64,000 bases of DNA from Bacillota bacterium (GCA_017889625.1 JAGGAD010000006.1:1-64000), one strand, 5' to 3'; counted from the stretch's first letter, positions 8,607 through 16,696 are shown. Notes: a model not told the origin generated them from the sequence alone. A program made the numbers and translations.

Positions 8607-9785
8607 ATGTGTCAAATGCGCCGTGGTGTGTTGCTGGGCATTCTGGTATGCTTCATTTTTGTTGCAGTTTTAGGAGTAAACTATTCATATGCCGCCGAGT
8701 CTAAGACGTCGGTAAATGCCGGTATCGAAACTTTGGCTGAGACGGCAATTTTAATGGACGGCAATGGTAAAATACTATATGAAAAAGATGCTAATAAGCC
8801 CTTGCCGCCGGCCAGCGTTACTAAAATTATGACTTTGTTATTAGGGATTGAAGCCGTGGAAAACGGGCGGATAAAGTTGACTGATAATGTATCTACCAGC
8901 GAAGTTGCCTGGCGGCAGGGTGGTTCACAGATATGGCTTGAGCCGGGCGAAGCAATGACAGTTAAGGAGATGCTAACCGCTATCGCTGTGGTAAGTGCCA
9001 ATGATGCAGCGGCTGCTTTAATGGAACATATATATGGTAGTACCCAGGCGGCGGTGGATGCTATGAACAACCGAGCTAATGAATTGGGGCTTAAGAATAG
9101 CCATTTTGCCAATGTCAATGGCTTGCCCACGCCGGATCATTATATGAGTGCCTATGATACTGCACTTATTGCGAAGGAAGCAGTTAAACACCCGTTGTAT
9201 ATGGAGCTTGTGGGCATAAAAGAATACTGGCTTCGCGATGGCAAGAACTGGCTGGTTAATACGAATAAGCTTTTGTGGTGGTATAAAGGGGCGGATGGGT
9301 TAAAAACAGGCTGGACAGAAGAGGCGAAGTATTGTTTTGTTGGTACGGCCAAACGGGATGGTCTTAGACTAATTGCCGTAGTTTTTGCCACTCCTGAGCC
9401 ACGGTCGCATATTCGTGAAAGTATGAAGCTGTTGGACTGGGGCTATGCAAATTTTACTGCGGTGCCGGTTGTTGAAAAAGGCGGAGTAGTTGACCGGGTT
9501 AAAATTTCGAAAGGTACGGAGCGTGAGGTAGAGCTTGTGGCCGCGGATGAACTAAATTTGGTAATTCCTAAAGGGCAAAATAAAAATTTGACTAAAAATG
9601 TTGTTGTTGATGATCACGTTTTCGCTCCTGTTGTTGCTGGACAAAAATGCGGCGAGCTTGTGGTGATTAAGGATGGCAAAGAAATGGGGAAAGTTGATCT
9701 TGTTGCTGAAAAAAATGTGGATAAAGCCGGATTTTTTCAAGTTATGAAAGGTACATTGTTTGATTTATTTTCAATAACTCAATAA
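8607..9785 (+). CDS. dacF: D-alanyl-D-alanine carboxypeptidase (DacF type)
   Basis: This 392-aa protein has a signal peptide (hydrophobic core about residues 7-24, cleavage likely after SYAA). Active-site motifs of class C low-molecular-weight PBPs are S70-V-T-K73, SAN in VSANDAAA, and KTG in LKTGWTEEAKYC. A C-terminal beta domain and amphipathic tail follow. The ATG at 8607 lies after AAGAGGTG. It trims terminal D-Ala from peptidoglycan; DacF acts in the forespore on cortex cross-linking. It immediately precedes spoIIAA, as in Bacillus. A second paralogue is at 38266. Confidence 0.88.
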   Translation: MCQMRRGVLLGILVCFIFVAVLGVNYSYAAESKTSVNAGIETLAETAILMDGNGKILYEKDANKPLPPASVTKIMTLLLGIEAVENGRIKLTDNVSTSEVAWRQGGSQIWLEPGEAMTVKEMLTAIAVVSANDAAAALMEHIYGSTQAAVDAMNNRANELGLKNSHFANVNGLPTPDHYMSAYDTALIAKEAVKHPLYMELVGIKEYWLRDGKNWLVNTNKLLWWYKGADGLKTGWTEEAKYCFVGTAKRDGLRLIAVVFATPEPRSHIRESMKLLDWGYANFTAVPVVEKGGVVDRVKISKGTEREVELVAADELNLVIPKGQNKNLTKNVVVDDHVFAPVVAGQKCGELVVIKDGKEMGKVDLVAEKNVDKAGFFQVMKGTLFDLFSITQ

Positions 9786-9801
9786 AAAAGATATTATGCG
9801 G

Positions 9802-9834
9802 TAATGCGCGAGCAAAGCCGCGTTATTTTTTTTG
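9802..9834 (+). terminator. Terminator after dacF
   Basis: TAATGCG (9802-9808) pairs with CGCGTTA (9819-9825), followed by an eight-T run. It suggests that spoIIAA has its own promoter. Confidence 0.7.
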
Positions 9835-9842
9835 TAATAAGC

Positions 9843-9871
9843 AGGAAAAATTTTCCTTGGAAGCGAAGAGT
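9843..9871 (+). promoter_or_regulatory. Candidate SigmaH promoter for spoIIA operon
   Basis: AGGAAAA (9843-9849), a 13-base spacer and GCGAAGAGT (9863-9871) resemble the SigmaH pattern AGGAAWW-N12/14-RNNGAAT. It lies between the dacF terminator and the spoIIAA start, where a SigmaH promoter is known in Bacillus. The -10 match is partial. Confidence 0.4.
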
Positions 9872-9902
9872 GTTATGTCATTTTGTGATTGGAGGTTGTA
9901 AA

Positions 9903-10238
9903 TTGAATATAACCACATTAGTTAAGCAGGGGATATTGGTGGTACGGGTTGAAGGTGAAATGGATATGCATTTAGCGGAACAATTTCGGAATACTGTCGA
10001 TGCTGCGTTAGAAACAAGTGGTGTAAAACATATGATTCTTAGTCTTAAAGGGGTTACTTTTATTGATAGCTCAGGAGTAGGCGTAATACTAGGCAGGTAT
10101 AAAAAAATCACTGCATTAGGCGGAAATCTTATGATTGTAAACGCTAAGCCCCAGGTGGCGCGCGTGCTTGAAGTTTCTGGGATGCTTCGAATCATGAAGT
10201 TGTATAATTCCGAAACCGAAGCGGTAGAAAGCTTGTAG
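9903..10238 (+). CDS. spoIIAA: Anti-sigma F factor antagonist SpoIIAA
   Basis: A 111-aa STAS-domain protein. Dephosphorylated SpoIIAA binds SpoIIAB and frees SigmaF in the forespore. The phospho-acceptor loop FIDSSGVGVILGRY is present, with the serine pair at residues 56-57; the second corresponds to the phosphorylated Ser58 of Bacillus. The TTG at 9903 follows a good GGAGGTTG ribosome site, and upstream in-frame codons lack one. It is the first gene of the spoIIAA-spoIIAB-sigF operon. Confidence 0.93.
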   Translation: MNITTLVKQGILVVRVEGEMDMHLAEQFRNTVDAALETSGVKHMILSLKGVTFIDSSGVGVILGRYKKITALGGNLMIVNAKPQVARVLEVSGMLRIMKLYNSETEAVESL

Positions 10239-10252
10239 GGGGGAATTGCTAG

Positions 10253-10684
10253 ATGACGATAAAAAACCACTTAAAAATGAGCTTAACCAGTAATGGCGAA
10301 AATGTCGGTATTGCCAGAGTAACTGCCGCTACATTTGCTGCTCAGGCTGAATTGACGTTAAATGACATTGAAGAAATAAAAGTAGCAATATCTGAGGCGT
10401 TTTCGAATGCTGTTATCCATGGCTATAAAGATATGACTGGTGAAGTGGAGTGCGAGATGATTTTGACCGATGGAATGCTGGAATTTACGATTACTGACCA
10501 TGGCAAAGGAATAGCGGATATTGATTTAGCACGGCAACCGGCTTATTCATCCGATCCGGAGCGGATGGGGCTGGGATTTGTGTTTATGGATTCATTTATG
10601 GACGAATTATTCGTAGAGTCCGTTGTTGACCAGGGAACAACGGTACGAATGATTAAAAAGTTAATACTCGAACAGGCTAATTAG
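10253..10684 (+). CDS. spoIIAB: Anti-sigma F factor SpoIIAB
   Basis: A 143-aa GHKL-type kinase and anti-sigma factor that binds SigmaF and phosphorylates SpoIIAA. The N box (ISEAFSNAVIHGY, about residues 43-55), G1 box (DHGKGIAD, about 83-90) and G2-like segment (GLGFVFMDSFMDE) are visible. The ATG follows GGGGGGAATTGCTAG. It starts 14 bases after spoIIAA and ends 9 bases before sigF, so the three are cotranscribed. Confidence 0.94.
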   Translation: MTIKNHLKMSLTSNGENVGIARVTAATFAAQAELTLNDIEEIKVAISEAFSNAVIHGYKDMTGEVECEMILTDGMLEFTITDHGKGIADIDLARQPAYSSDPERMGLGFVFMDSFMDELFVESVVDQGTTVRMIKKLILEQAN

Positions 10685-10693
10685 GAGTTGCCA

Positions 10694-11425
10694 ATGTTAA
10701 GCGATGAGGAATTCAAAAAAATGTTGAAAGCGGCTCAGTCCGGCGATGAGGCTGCAAAAGCATTTATATTGGAAAACAATCTAAACCTTGTGCGCAGTGT
10801 AGTACATCGGTTTATGAATCGGGGGTATGAATGGGACGACTTGTTTCAGGTGGGAGCTATCGGTTTAATAAAGGCTGTGGACCGCTTTGATACGAAATAT
10901 AGTGTTAAGTTTTCTACTTATGCTGTTCCCATGATTATCGGCGAGATTCGCCGCTTTATGCGCGATGACAACCCGGTAAAAGTAAGCCGCCCGGTAAAAG
11001 AGACTGCCTATCGGGTGCATCGGGCCCAGGAAAAATTGCAAGGCATACTTGGCCGTGAGCCGAGCATCAGCGAAGTGGCCCACGAGATGACTTTGCCGCC
11101 TGAAGAAATTGTCGCTGCATTAGAAGCTATTCAGCCGCCGGCGTCAATCTATGATCAGGTATTTCATGATGACGGTGACGCTATTCATCTATTAGATCAG
11201 CTTTCTTGTACCGATGGCCAGGACGGCACATATTTTGATAAATTGGCGTTAAGAGAAGTGTTGTTAAGATTGCCGAGCCGCGAAAGAATGATTATTCAGC
11301 TAAGATTTTTTGAAGATAAAACGCAAGCGGAAATAGCGGATAAAATTGGAATTTCACAGGTTCAGGTATCGCGAATCGAAAAACAAGCGTTGAAAATAGT
11401 GCGGGAATATTTGCAGACCTCTTAA
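10694..11425 (+). CDS. sigF: RNA polymerase sigma factor SigF
   Basis: A 243-aa sigma-70 family protein, the first forespore-specific sigma factor. Region 2 (NLVRSVVHRFMNRGYEWDDL, then FQVGAIGLIKAVDRFD), region 3 (about 95-150) and region 4 with a helix-turn-helix (KTQAEIADKIGISQVQVSRIE) are in order. The ATG at 10694 after TAGGAG is chosen over the TTG at 10688. It is probably cotranscribed with its regulators. A terminator overlaps its stop codon, so spoVA is separately transcribed. Confidence 0.94.
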   Translation: MLSDEEFKKMLKAAQSGDEAAKAFILENNLNLVRSVVHRFMNRGYEWDDLFQVGAIGLIKAVDRFDTKYSVKFSTYAVPMIIGEIRRFMRDDNPVKVSRPVKETAYRVHRAQEKLQGILGREPSISEVAHEMTLPPEEIVAALEAIQPPASIYDQVFHDDGDAIHLLDQLSCTDGQDGTYFDKLALREVLLRLPSRERMIIQLRFFEDKTQAEIADKIGISQVQVSRIEKQALKIVREYLQTS

Positions 11426-11445
11426 CGGATGGTCTGATTTTTTTG
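11414..11445 (+). terminator. Terminator at end of sigF
   Basis: CAGACC (11414-11419) pairs with GGTCTG (11431-11436) across the stop codon, then ATTTTTTT. Confidence 0.7.
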
Positions 11446-11532
11446 TTTAAAAGTAGCCATAATACTAGATAAGAGAGCGTTGATGATAGTTATTAATTTT
11501 TCTGGGCGCCAAAAAAATTAGAGGTGAAAAAT

Positions 11533-11712
11533 ATGATTAATGTAAAAAAGTGGTGCTTGGCGATTCTGATGATTACCATGTTTATTATCGGCACTACTGC
11601 CGTTTGGCTGGTGTATTATGGCAATTTTGCGCCTAAATTGCCGCTGCGGGCTAAACAGGTCGGCTGTTATCAAATAGACTATGGGTTAGAACAATTAGAG
11701 GAGCGGCTATAG
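11533..11712 (+). CDS. Small single-pass membrane protein, unknown
   Basis: This 59-aa protein has one membrane segment (about residues 7-27) and a short outward or inward tail rich in Leu and Gln. The ATG at 11533 follows GAGGTGAAAA. It occupies the place where spoVAA and spoVAB lie in Bacillus but resembles neither. I do not recognise the family. Its position suggests sporulation expression, which is inference only. Confidence 0.5.
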   Translation: MINVKKWCLAILMITMFIIGTTAVWLVYYGNFAPKLPLRAKQVGCYQIDYGLEQLEERL

Positions 11713-11869
11713 AAAAGTAAAAGGCAAAGGTGTAGATAGACGTAATATCGTTGGTATTGAGGGGTGTCTTGAGATATCCTCTTTACATTTGATGAATTAT
11801 TTGAACTGGCAGTGGCAAAAATATGAGTATGGAAAGCTTTAAAAAATAACCAGATTAAGGAGGTATGTG

Positions 11870-12334
11870 GTGAGTTTAAATGATAGTGGTTATAAAAACC
11901 AACAGTTTAATCAGCGGTATCAAAAAATGTATGAACAAGTAAAGCCTAAACCGCCGCTTGTACAAAATCTGGTAGGGGCTTTTGTTGTTGGCGGTTTAAT
12001 CTGTACCGTTGGCCAGGTGTTTCAAAATTATTTTTTGGCTATGAACCTATCTGTAAAGTCTGCGTCAGCTATGACTACGGCAGTAATGATTTTCTTGGGT
12101 GCTCTGTTTACAGGGTTAGGGGTTTATGATGAATTAGGACGGCGGGCTGGTGCAGGATCAACGGTGCCGATTACTGGGTTTGCCAATTCCATTGTTGCTC
12201 CGGCGATGGAATTTAAACGGGAAGGTTATGTTTTGGGGGTTGGCGCTAAGTTGTTTGTTATTGCTGGGCCGGTTATTGTTTATGGATTGCTTACTTCGGT
12301 GGTAACTGGTTTTATATATTGGTTGATTCACTAG
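11870..12334 (+). CDS. spoVAC: Stage V sporulation protein AC
   Basis: A 154-aa multi-pass membrane protein of the SpoVA family, a mechanosensitive-type channel component required for dipicolinic acid uptake into the forespore and release at germination. The characteristic GGLICTVGQVFQNYF and GRRAGAGSTVPITGFANS segments are present. The GTG at 11870 lies 6 bases after AAGGAGG; the adjacent GTG at 11867 is too close. It starts the conserved AC-AD-AEb run. Confidence 0.93.
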   Translation: MSLNDSGYKNQQFNQRYQKMYEQVKPKPPLVQNLVGAFVVGGLICTVGQVFQNYFLAMNLSVKSASAMTTAVMIFLGALFTGLGVYDELGRRAGAGSTVPITGFANSIVAPAMEFKREGYVLGVGAKLFVIAGPVIVYGLLTSVVTGFIYWLIH

Positions 12335-12346
12335 GGGGATATTGGG

Positions 12347-13351
12347 GTGAATAAGAAGCGAGGTCAGCAAAGTATAATTTTTAAAGTTCCGCCAACACTT
12401 AGCGCCGCCGCAGCAATTGCTGGGCCTAAAGAAGGGGAGGGATTGCTTGGCAATTATTTTGATAAGGTAATGGAAGATAATCTAGGCGGGCAAGATAGCT
12501 GGGAAAAATGCGAGTCGTATATGATGGAAGTGGCGATAACTGCCGCTGTAAAAAAAACTGGCTTACTTATGATGGATATTGATTTTATTTTAGCTGGCGA
12601 CCTTTTGAATCAGCTTATTGCTACCAATTTTGCTATGCGTAGTCTGGAACGCCCGTTTTTAGGGCTTTATGGTGCGTGTTCGACGATGGCGGAGTCGATG
12701 ATCATCGGCGCAATGATGCTGGATGGTGGCTTCGCCACTAACATTGTTGCTGCCGTCTCTAGCCATCATGATGCTGCGGAACGTCAATATCGGTTTCCCA
12801 CTGAGTTAGGAGCTCAAAGACCACTTGGTGCCCAATGGACAGTTACTGCATCAGGGGCAGTTGTTATGACACAAGGCAATAATGGTCCGAAAGTGACGGC
12901 AGCCACAATCGGTAAAATTGTTGATCCCGGGATGAAAGATACAAATGCCATGGGACCGGCGATGGCCCCGGCGGCAGCCAATACGATGTGGCAACATTTT
13001 CAGGATACTGGAAGGTCGCCAGACTATTATGATATGATTTATACCGGAGATTTGGGGAGCGTTGGCAAGGAGTTGGTAATCCGGCTTATTAAAGATAAGG
13101 GTAGCGACGTAAGCTCAAATTATGAGGATTGCGGGTGTATGATTTATCGTGAAAGTCAAGATGCCCATGCGGGAGCAAGCGGTTGCGCGAGTTCGGCCGC
13201 GGCATTGTGTGCGTATCTTTATCCGCAGTTAGCAGCCGGATATTTGAAAAAAATATTATTTATTGGTACGGGGAGTTTGCATAGTCCGACGTCTTATCAG
13301 CAGAAAGAGTCAATACCGTGTGTTGCTCATGCGGTGGCAATAGAGATATAG
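12347..13351 (+). CDS. spoVAD: Stage V sporulation protein AD
   Basis: A 334-aa protein with a thiolase-like fold that in Bacillus binds dipicolinic acid. Recognisable parts are GACSTMAESMIIGAMML (about residues 108-124), the conserved SSHHDAAERQYRFPTE segment, and the C-terminal GTGSLHSPTSYQQKESIP signature. Length is normal. The GTG start follows a GGGGG-rich ribosome site. It lies 12 bases after spoVAC and 11 before spoVAEb, so tight cotranscription is likely. Confidence 0.94.
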   Translation: MNKKRGQQSIIFKVPPTLSAAAAIAGPKEGEGLLGNYFDKVMEDNLGGQDSWEKCESYMMEVAITAAVKKTGLLMMDIDFILAGDLLNQLIATNFAMRSLERPFLGLYGACSTMAESMIIGAMMLDGGFATNIVAAVSSHHDAAERQYRFPTELGAQRPLGAQWTVTASGAVVMTQGNNGPKVTAATIGKIVDPGMKDTNAMGPAMAPAAANTMWQHFQDTGRSPDYYDMIYTGDLGSVGKELVIRLIKDKGSDVSSNYEDCGCMIYRESQDAHAGASGCASSAAALCAYLYPQLAAGYLKKILFIGTGSLHSPTSYQQKESIPCVAHAVAIEI

Positions 13352-13362
13352 GGGGGAATAAA

Positions 13363-13716
13363 GTGCAGGCTTATATAATGGCCTTTCTTGTCGGTGGTTT
13401 AATTTGTGTCGTCGGACAGCTATTAATGGATTTAACTTCATTGACACCGGCTCATATTTTAGTATTGTTTGTAGTCTTGGGCGGTATATTAAGCGCGGTG
13501 GGACTTTATCAGCCATTGGTTGATATCGGTGGGGCTGGAGCTACAGTGCCATTGCCGGGGTTTGGCCATACTCTGGTCAGTAGTACTTTTGAAGAGATTA
13601 ATAACAGTGGCTTTTTGGGAATTTTTAGTGGCGCATTAAAGGGGGCTGCAGTCGGAATTACGGTAGCAGTAGTTTTCGGATTTACCATGGCGGTGTTATT
13701 TAATCCCAAAGGATGA
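13363..13716 (+). CDS. spoVAE: Stage V sporulation protein AE (membrane form, AEb)
   Basis: A 117-aa membrane protein paralogous to SpoVAC (GGLICVVGQLLMDL, then GGAGATVPLPGFGHTL). It is the small SpoVAEb subunit of the dipicolinate channel. The GTG at 13363 after GGGGGGAATAAA gives the expected length; the longer open frame overlaps spoVAD. It is followed closely by a non-canonical membrane gene instead of spoVAEa. Confidence 0.9.
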   Translation: MQAYIMAFLVGGLICVVGQLLMDLTSLTPAHILVLFVVLGGILSAVGLYQPLVDIGGAGATVPLPGFGHTLVSSTFEEINNSGFLGIFSGALKGAAVGITVAVVFGFTMAVLFNPKG

Positions 13717-13721
13717 AAGCT

Positions 13722-14114
13722 ATGTTGAGTATTGATGTTATTGGTTTGGTTTTTACTATGGTTTTGGTTGGCGCTAGGTATCCGCACTATGTACTTGTAG
13801 CGGCTCTAATTCATGATTTAGGCCGGATTATGATGGTGCTGTTTTTACATGGCAATGTGGAAACAGTCGTAGCTGCCGGGGCCTTTGGTACCGCAGTAGC
13901 TAGCAATATAAAAAGTAACTGGCAGGCGCTGTTAATAACATTTAGCGGTCCTTTGGCCAATTATATTGTCTCAGCTACTGTTGGCGGGACGGAATATGAG
14001 AAAACGGCTCGGTTGCTTAATCCTTTGGTTTCGGTGAGTCATCCGTTTGCGGTGGTAAACCTTAGGTTAGCGGTGGTATCAATCCTGGTTAGTAGTTGGC
14101 TATTTTGGCAATAA
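13722..14114 (+). CDS. Degenerate site-2-protease-like membrane protein in spoVA locus
   Basis: A 130-aa, strongly hydrophobic protein with about four membrane segments. Residues 31-35 read HDLGR, where intramembrane metalloproteases have HExxH. Residues 75-80 read SGPLAN, like the LAGPxxN segment that follows in M50 proteins (compare LAGPAFN in the true M50 protein at 18517). A C-terminal NLRLAVVSILVSSW resembles the third core segment without the LDG metal ligand. The fold resemblance is inferred by eye; if right, it is a pseudoprotease. The ATG at 13722 is 9 bases after AAAGG. It is located inside the spoVA run. Confidence 0.55.
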   Translation: MLSIDVIGLVFTMVLVGARYPHYVLVAALIHDLGRIMMVLFLHGNVETVVAAGAFGTAVASNIKSNWQALLITFSGPLANYIVSATVGGTEYEKTARLLNPLVSVSHPFAVVNLRLAVVSILVSSWLFWQ

Positions 14115-14127
14115 GCGGAGTGATGAG

Positions 14128-14934
14128 ATGAGATTATCGCCACGGCGGTCAGCAAATTATTCTAAACGCCGTCAGAATGAAACATTTAATGGAAACAGTA
14201 AACGGGATTCTTTGCAATTTGGTGGTTATCAGCAACAACAAGCTTCGCCAAGTCTAGGAGGACGAGAAAACGGTAACTATTCTGATACGAGGCAGGAAGA
14301 AACGCCAGCTAATGTTAAACCGCCGAGTTCAGACAATGCTCCGGTTGACAGTCTTATTACTGATTTGGCTAAGGGGTTTGCGTTAGCTCAGGATAAAATT
14401 GAAAAAAATCCTCCAGATAAAGAAATGTTGCAATTGCTGGGGAACATTAGTAAACAATTAGAACGTCTATCTAAACAAAATGATAACGCGGTAAGTGGTC
14501 AAGCTAATGATGCTAAATCTAATAGCGGCGTCGAATCGGCTGATAGTGCTGCTAATCGAGGACAAGCTAATGTTTCGAAAGAACAGCAGGCCGGAGCGGT
14601 GACAACTAATGACGGACAACAAAATGAAAAATTACAGGCTATTATTAGAACTTTATTTCAAGAAAATAAAAATAATAGTACTAATAATAGTATAGTAAAT
14701 GGGGCGGATCAGGGGATGGCGCAAGCTCAAGCAAACAGTCAAAATAACAACAATCAGAATGATAATTCTGTAATGCAGACAGCAGCTCAGGCGTTGTCTC
14801 AGGCTCAATATGAATTATCGGAAGAGCTTCGGCTTAGTCTAAACAAATTAAAGCAGGTTATTGATGAAAGTGAGAAGATAGCTAATAAAATTAGCGTGGT
14901 ATTAGATGAACAAAATAACAGCCAACAAGCGTGA
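14128..14934 (+). CDS. Asn/Gln-rich disordered protein in spoVA locus
   Basis: This 268-aa hydrophilic protein has a basic start (Arg/Lys/Ser, residues 1-25) and long Asn/Gln/Ser/Ala stretches, including poly-Asn near residue 205. A predicted helical or coiled segment lies near residues 220-262. There is no signal peptide or membrane segment. I recognise no family. It lies between spoVAEb and spoVAEa with short gaps, and its end is 10 bases before the spoVAEa start, so it is probably in the same forespore transcript. A role as scaffold or spore-core filler is speculation. Confidence 0.65.
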   Translation: MRLSPRRSANYSKRRQNETFNGNSKRDSLQFGGYQQQQASPSLGGRENGNYSDTRQEETPANVKPPSSDNAPVDSLITDLAKGFALAQDKIEKNPPDKEMLQLLGNISKQLERLSKQNDNAVSGQANDAKSNSGVESADSAANRGQANVSKEQQAGAVTTNDGQQNEKLQAIIRTLFQENKNNSTNNSIVNGADQGMAQAQANSQNNNNQNDNSVMQTAAQALSQAQYELSEELRLSLNKLKQVIDESEKIANKISVVLDEQNNSQQA

Positions 14935-14944
14935 GGTGAATATT

Positions 14945-15532
14945 TTGTCGGATAGGGTCAGGGTTATTTTAATAACTGACGGTGATCGCTGTGCCCAGCA
15001 CGCAATCGAAAGCATTGGGGTAAAATTAGGGCTGAGGTGCATTTCAGCTTCTGCTGGCAATCCGACGCCAATCGAGGGTGAAAAAATTGTAAAACTCTTA
15101 AAGACGGTACCATATGATCCGGTGTTGGTGATGTTTGATGACCGGGGGCGGGAAGATAAGGGGAACGGGGAAACAGCCTTGGAATATGTAGCGTCTCATC
15201 CGGATGTTGAGGTATTAGGGGCGGTGGCGGTAGCTTCCAATACAACCGGGATTGATGGTGTACATGCTGATATATGTGTAAACTATTGCGGTGATGTAAC
15301 TACTTCTTCTGTAGATAAAAATGGCAGAGAAAAGTTTACCATAGATCCTCAGCCGATGGTAAACGGCGATACTGTAGATATATTGAATAATATTAACGTA
15401 CCAATCATTGTTGGTGTTGGCGATATTGGCAAGATGAACAAAGCCGATGATATTAGTCGAGGTTCACCGATAACCCAGAAAGCGATTGAAGAAATATTAA
15501 CCCGTAATGGAATACAATGTTCTCAAGGCTAA
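14945..15532 (+). CDS. spoVAEa: Stage V sporulation protein AE (soluble form, AEa)
   Basis: A 195-aa soluble SpoVAEa protein. Its N-terminus RVRVILITDGDRCAQ, followed by SAGNPTP and VMFDDRGREDKGNGETAL, is typical of the family. The TTG at 14945 follows GAGGTGA. Its biochemical role is unsettled; in Bacillus it is encoded with the spoVA operon and linked to germination. Here two unrelated genes separate it from spoVAEb. A terminator overlaps the stop codon. Confidence 0.88.
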   Translation: MSDRVRVILITDGDRCAQHAIESIGVKLGLRCISASAGNPTPIEGEKIVKLLKTVPYDPVLVMFDDRGREDKGNGETALEYVASHPDVEVLGAVAVASNTTGIDGVHADICVNYCGDVTTSSVDKNGREKFTIDPQPMVNGDTVDILNNINVPIIVGVGDIGKMNKADDISRGSPITQKAIEEILTRNGIQCSQG

Positions 15533-15580
15533 ATACTATAAAAGCTTCCGTACTAAACTGGCGGAAGCTTTTATAGTATT
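15532..15580. terminator. Bidirectional terminator, spoVA / lipoprotein gene
   Basis: A 19-bp perfect stem (15532-15550 with 15562-15580) lies between two convergent stop codons, with T-rich 3' flanks in both directions. Confidence 0.8.
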
Positions 15581-16317
15581 TATTTATTTTGATAATATGC
15601 GCGAATCTGAGCCATGCCAGCATTGATATCGCCTAGCTTCTCAATAGCACTGCTCTGGTTCTCGGCAGTCACAGCATCTTTCAACTGATTTACATAGGAA
15701 TGAATTTTGGCGGTTTGACCGAGAATGCCGATTTTTTCTAACCCCGGCTTGACTTGTTTCCAAGTGTTTTCTAATTGCTTCATTTTGGACGAGGCCTTAC
15801 TCCAATCCTTATTTTCGATATAGAAGCTCGCGTCGCGAACGGCATTGTCAACAACGATTATATCGGATAAAGGTGAAAGTTTATACGCTTTGCTTATATC
15901 GCTAATACTGGACATAAATCGATTGAGACCTTCACAAGATGTGGTAACTTGTTGTTCGTTTATTGCGGATCCCAGTTTAGTTAATGCTTCATCGGCTGAT
16001 TTTTGATTTTCGGGGTCGTTGATTAACGGCTTGATTTGCTGCCAAACCCATTGCAATTGAATCAAGCCTTCGCTAGCCTGACTCCAGTTAGCTTTATTTA
16101 TGGCTTCAAAGGTTGTTCCGGCGATTGTTTCGAGGTCGAATAAACTCTGAGGTGCCGGAGTTACGAGGCTATTTAGATTAGTAGGGGGTTTGATTTTAGT
16201 TATTCTACCGATAGGACCAGTGTCGGCTGCTTGAGTGTTAAAACCACACCCGGTAAAAAGCACAGAAAAAGCAGTGAGCAGGACTAGTGGATAAATGAAC
16301 TTATAGCGGTGTAACAA
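15580..16317 (-). CDS. Lipoprotein with two helical repeats
   Basis: This 245-aa protein has a lipoprotein signal peptide and lipobox LFTGC with Cys24. The mature part contains two related helical units. NWSQASEGLIQLQWVWQQIK and DWSKASSKMKQLENTWKQVK are clear counterparts about 105 residues apart, indicating internal duplication. The repeat style resembles DUF4363-type exported helical proteins, though I do not assign the family firmly. It is monocistronic and convergent with spoVAEa. The likely location is the outer face of the inner membrane or the outer membrane. Function unknown. Confidence 0.7.
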   Translation of the reverse strand: MLHRYKFIYPLVLLTAFSVLFTGCGFNTQAADTGPIGRITKIKPPTNLNSLVTPAPQSLFDLETIAGTTFEAINKANWSQASEGLIQLQWVWQQIKPLINDPENQKSADEALTKLGSAINEQQVTTSCEGLNRFMSSISDISKAYKLSPLSDIIVVDNAVRDASFYIENKDWSKASSKMKQLENTWKQVKPGLEKIGILGQTAKIHSYVNQLKDAVTAENQSSAIEKLGDINAGMAQIRAYYQNK

Positions 16318-16382
16318 TAGTTCTTCCCTCCTTTAAGCTTAGAGTGCACGTCGGGCGATGACTTTATTCGGCTGATAGGATA

Positions 16383-16411
16383 TTGACACCTGGCTTGGTA
16401 TATAATAAAAT
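16383..16411 (+). promoter_or_regulatory. SigmaA-type promoter for lysA
   Basis: TTGACA (16383-16388), a 17-base spacer and TAAAAT (16406-16411) lie about 25 bases before the lysine aptamer. This is the expected layout for a riboswitch-controlled transcript. Confidence 0.55.
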
Positions 16412-16429
16412 GAGAGAAATTAAATAAGT

Positions 16430-16616
16430 TGTGTTGAATAGAGGCGCGGATAATTATTAGTATTGACGGTTAGTCTTGCCGGGGCGATGAACCGTATTGA
16501 AAGGAATTTCCGCCGAAGTATAAGTTGTGGCATAAACTTGTACTGGATTTGTGTCTGAATAAGCGCAAGTCTGTCATCCAGACTTTTTGAAGTTTGGATG
16601 GAGAGCTATCTCGTTG
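16430..16616 (+). ncRNA. Lysine riboswitch (L box) aptamer
   Basis: The conserved L-box blocks are seen in order: GAGGCGCGGATAATTATTAG near 16441, GCCGAAGT near 16512, and GAGAGCTATCTCGTTG near 16601, which pairs back to the 5' end. Spacing and order match the lysC/lysA leader of Bacillus as I remember it. It would sense lysine and control lysA by termination. The long open frame that begins at 16598 runs through this RNA and is not coding there. Confidence 0.85.
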
Positions 16617-16632
16617 CGACTGGGTATTTAGG

Positions 16633-16664
16633 CGGTTGTGAGATATGCATCACAATCTTTTTTA
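16633..16664 (+). terminator. Riboswitch-controlled terminator before lysA
   Basis: TTGTGA (16636-16641) pairs with TCACAA (16650-16655), followed by a long T-rich run. It ends about 30 bases before the lysA ribosome site, which makes it the likely expression platform of the L box. Confidence 0.75.
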
Positions 16665-16696
16665 TTTATTTTGGGACTCTTGAAGGAGGAGTTATT

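Noticed and set aside
16598-16696. N-terminal extension of lysA
   Set aside because: It runs through the end of the lysine riboswitch and its terminator; the GTG at 16697 has a strong ribosome site.
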